A stretch of 8,306 nt of DNA from assembly GCA_013214975.1 (NCBI GenBank), contig JABSPR010000361.1, positions 1 to 8,306 of the forward strand. The letters run 5' to 3'. This stretch comes from Flavobacteriales bacterium. GTDB lineage: Bacteria > Bacteroidota > Bacteroidia > DT-38. The translations under genes and the position numbers were made by a program. Shown piece by piece: positions 6,026 through 8,306 of this stretch (within the stretch, counting starts at the first letter, position 1; each line of letters opens with the position of its first letter). The notes below the pieces were generated by a model. It was not told the DNA's origin. It worked only from the letters and a program-made list of their open reading frames with translations, and did no database searches.

Positions 6026-8306
6026 ATGGCAAAGAAAATATTAGTATTGAAATTTGGAGGAACCTCTGTAGGTACCCCGGATAATATCAGAAGAATTCAT
6101 GATATCGTAGCTAAAAGAAAAGGAGCAGTGGCAATTGTGGTATCCGCATTTGGAGGTGTTACGGATCAGTTGATTCGTATGGCTACGCTTGCTTCAGAAG
6201 GAAATGAAGATTACAATGAGATTCTTGTTCAAGTGAAAGAAAGGCACTTGGCTGCTATTACTAGCTTAGTGAAAGGCAAGAATAAGAAACGAGTTATTGA
6301 AAGAGTAGCAACTCAGATTTCTAGATTAGAGAAAGTATTGTATGGTATATTCTTGACCAAAGAATTAACCTTTAAATCAAAGGATTTTGTTTTGAGTTTC
6401 GGTGAAAGACTTTCTGCAAATATTGTAAGTGAAAGCTTTATAAGTATTGGTGTTGATGCCGGGTACTTAAATGCAAGAAGAGTAATTAAGACAGATCGGA
6501 TTTTCGGTGGAGCTAATGTGAATTATCCCAAAACCAACAAATTAGTTAAAGCACATTTTAAGGCAAATAAAGATTTGCAGATTGTAACTGGTTTTATTTC
6601 TAGTACGGACGACAATGAGACTACCACTTTAGGAAGAGGTGGTTCTGATTTAACGGGCTCAATTATAGCTGCTGCTCTTAGTGCAGCAGAATTACAAATA
6701 TGGACGGATGTTGATGGAATGATGACAGCTGACCCTCGAAAGGTTGGTAATGCATTTACAATAAAGGAAATGACATATGCTGAAGCAATGGAATTATCTC
6801 ATTTTGGAGCTAAAGTTGTTTTTCCAGCTACGATATTACCGGTAATGAAAAAGGATTTACCGATATGGGTAAAGAATACTTTTAATCCAGATGGAGAAGG
6901 AACTTTAATAAGAGGAACATCTACGCAGAATAGATTTGTGAAAGGAATATCATCTATTGATGATGTTTCTATTATTAGCGTAAATGGAATGGGAATCGCG
7001 AACTTAAGAGGATTTTTAAGTAAGGTATTTGGTGCATTAGCCAAAGAGGATATTGCAATTACTCTTATATCTCAAGCTTCTCCTGAAAACTTAATTACTC
7101 TTACGGTTAGCACGAAAGACGCGAAAGCAGCTAAAAGTGCTATTGAGGAAGTTTTAGGAGGTGAAATAGGTTCTGGATTAATTGAAAAAGTAAGTTTAGA
7201 ATCAGGACTTTCGATTGTTACAGTAGTAGGAGAGAATATGAGAAATATTCCAGGTGTTTCTGGAAATCTTTTCGCTTCAATGGGTAAAAACGGAATTAAT
7301 GTGCGAGCAATTGCACAGGGCTCATCAGAGCGAAATATATCTGCGGTAATTGAGAGTAAGCATTTAATAAAAGCTCTAAATGTTATTCATGAGAATTTCT
7401 TTCTGTCGCCAACTATCAATGTGAATTTGTTTTTATGTGGTGTTGGAACAATTGGAGCAACCCTTTTAGATCAAATTAAAAAGCAAAAGGAGTTTTTAGA
7501 GGATACTCATGGAATTAGCATCAACCTTGTTGGAGTTGCTAATAGTCGTTATATGGTTATGGATGCAGATGGTGTCTCTTTAAATAAATGGAGAGATAAG
7601 TTGAAGTCTTCAAAAAACAAAATGGTATTGGATAAATTCATCGATAAAATGATGGATATGAATATTCGGAATTCAATCTTTATTGACTGTACAGCGAATG
7701 CTGATATTATTAAAGGGTATCATCGAATATTAGATTCGAGTATATCTATTGTAGCGGCTAATAAAGTGGCTTGCTCAAGTTCTTTTGATATCTACGATGG
7801 CTTAAAGAAAACAGCTGCTAAAAGAGGGGTTAAATTCCTTTACGAAACGAATGTTGGTGCAGCTCTTCCTATTATTCAAACAATGAATGATTTGGTTAAT
7901 AGTGGGGATAAGATTATTAAAATTGAAGCTATTTTATCTGGGACACTGAATTTCGTGTTTAATGCGTTATCGAAAGATTACAAAATGCATGATGTAGTTA
8001 GAGAGGCTCAAGAAATGGGTTACTCTGAGCCAGATCCAAGAATCGACTTAACAGGTGTTGACGTTAGTAGAAAAATATTAATTCTATGTAGAGAGTTAGG
8101 TCTTAAAATGGAATTGAAGGATATTGAGATAAATAACTTCTTACCTAAAGATGCTGTTCAAGCTAAGTCATTACCTGATTTCTGGAAAGTTCTTAAAAAG
8201 CATGATGATTATTTTGAAGCAGAACGTTTAAAAATAGAGAAGAAAGGCAAAAGACAAAAGTATTACGCTAAATACGAGAAAGGTAAAGCTGTAATTGGTT
8301 TGGGAG
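6026..8306 (+). CDS. thrA: Bifunctional aspartokinase / homoserine dehydrogenase I, 3' truncated by window edge
   Basis: ThrA phosphorylates aspartate (first step of the aspartate family) and, with its second domain, reduces aspartate semialdehyde to homoserine on the way to threonine and methionine. From ATG 6026 the frame stays open to base 8306, giving 760 complete codons; ThrA proteins are about 815-820, so some 55-60 residues are missing. Aspartokinase occupies about 1-295, with KFGGTSVG at 9-16, SFGERLSANI, GRGGSDLTG and WTDVDGMMTADPR. A two-ACT regulatory region spans about 315-457 (ITLISQASPENLITLTV; NGINVRAIAQGSSERNIS). Homoserine dehydrogenase follows: NAD(P) loop GVGTIG at 472-477, AANKVA, ILSGTLNFVF, and GYSEPDPRIDLTGVDVSRK, whose K683 is probably catalytic. 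An in-frame TAA at 5999-6001 and no other ATG after it fix the start. The ACT region suggests threonine feedback. In many Bacteroidota thrB and thrC follow; here that lies outside the window. Confidence 0.97.
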   Translation, partial: MAKKILVLKFGGTSVGTPDNIRRIHDIVAKRKGAVAIVVSAFGGVTDQLIRMATLASEGNEDYNEILVQVKERHLAAITSLVKGKNKKRVIERVATQISRLEKVLYGIFLTKELTFKSKDFVLSFGERLSANIVSESFISIGVDAGYLNARRVIKTDRIFGGANVNYPKTNKLVKAHFKANKDLQIVTGFISSTDDNETTTLGRGGSDLTGSIIAAALSAAELQIWTDVDGMMTADPRKVGNAFTIKEMTYAEAMELSHFGAKVVFPATILPVMKKDLPIWVKNTFNPDGEGTLIRGTSTQNRFVKGISSIDDVSIISVNGMGIANLRGFLSKVFGALAKEDIAITLISQASPENLITLTVSTKDAKAAKSAIEEVLGGEIGSGLIEKVSLESGLSIVTVVGENMRNIPGVSGNLFASMGKNGINVRAIAQGSSERNISAVIESKHLIKALNVIHENFFLSPTINVNLFLCGVGTIGATLLDQIKKQKEFLEDTHGISINLVGVANSRYMVMDADGVSLNKWRDKLKSSKNKMVLDKFIDKMMDMNIRNSIFIDCTANADIIKGYHRILDSSISIVAANKVACSSSFDIYDGLKKTAAKRGVKFLYETNVGAALPIIQTMNDLVNSGDKIIKIEAILSGTLNFVFNALSKDYKMHDVVREAQEMGYSEPDPRIDLTGVDVSRKILILCRELGLKMELKDIEINNFLPKDAVQAKSLPDFWKVLKKHDDYFEAERLKIEKKGKRQKYYAKYEKGKAVIGLG

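Noticed and set aside
6799..7044. Antisense 81-codon open frame within thrA
   Set aside because: It lies inside a well-conserved aspartokinase region and has no recognisable product.

Overview
The window looks like a chromosomal segment of a low-GC Bacteroidota bacterium, most likely from the Flavobacteriales or a neighbouring order. Three things point there: a protein ending in a type IX secretion (T9SS) sorting domain, gene starts preceded by A/T-rich leaders without a clear Shine-Dalgarno site, and TAnnTTTG-type -7 boxes in the one divergent intergenic region. No RNA genes, insertion sequences, CRISPR arrays or phage genes were found. All visible reading frames are intact; the two edge genes are cut only by the window.

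Bases 1-2713 hold the end of an ilv operon on the + strand: ilvB (acetolactate synthase large subunit, 5' end missing), ilvN (its regulatory subunit) and ilvC (ketol-acid reductoisomerase, compact fungal/Bacteroides-like form). Gaps are only 17-20 bp, and a strong intrinsic terminator follows ilvC. ilvA (threonine dehydratase with a C-terminal regulatory domain) follows at 2749-4002, after the terminator, so it depends on readthrough or its own promoter.

Bases 4020-5807 hold one large gene on the - strand, convergent with ilvA. It encodes a secreted arylsulfotransferase-like protein: signal peptide, Ig-like domain, ASST-type beta-propeller and T9SS tail. It has no evident link to amino-acid synthesis.

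A 218-bp divergent intergenic region (5808-6025) separates it from thrA (bifunctional aspartokinase/homoserine dehydrogenase), which runs off the right edge about 55-60 codons before its expected end.

Functionally, ThrA commits aspartate towards homoserine and threonine, IlvA turns threonine into 2-oxobutanoate, and IlvB/IlvN and IlvC carry 2-oxobutanoate and pyruvate towards isoleucine and valine. The window is therefore mostly an aspartate-to-isoleucine/valine block interrupted by an unrelated secreted-protein gene. I did not find a convincing undescribed system. The most notable items are the T9SS arylsulfotransferase-like gene, the ilvC/ilvA terminator and the paired divergent promoter-like boxes.
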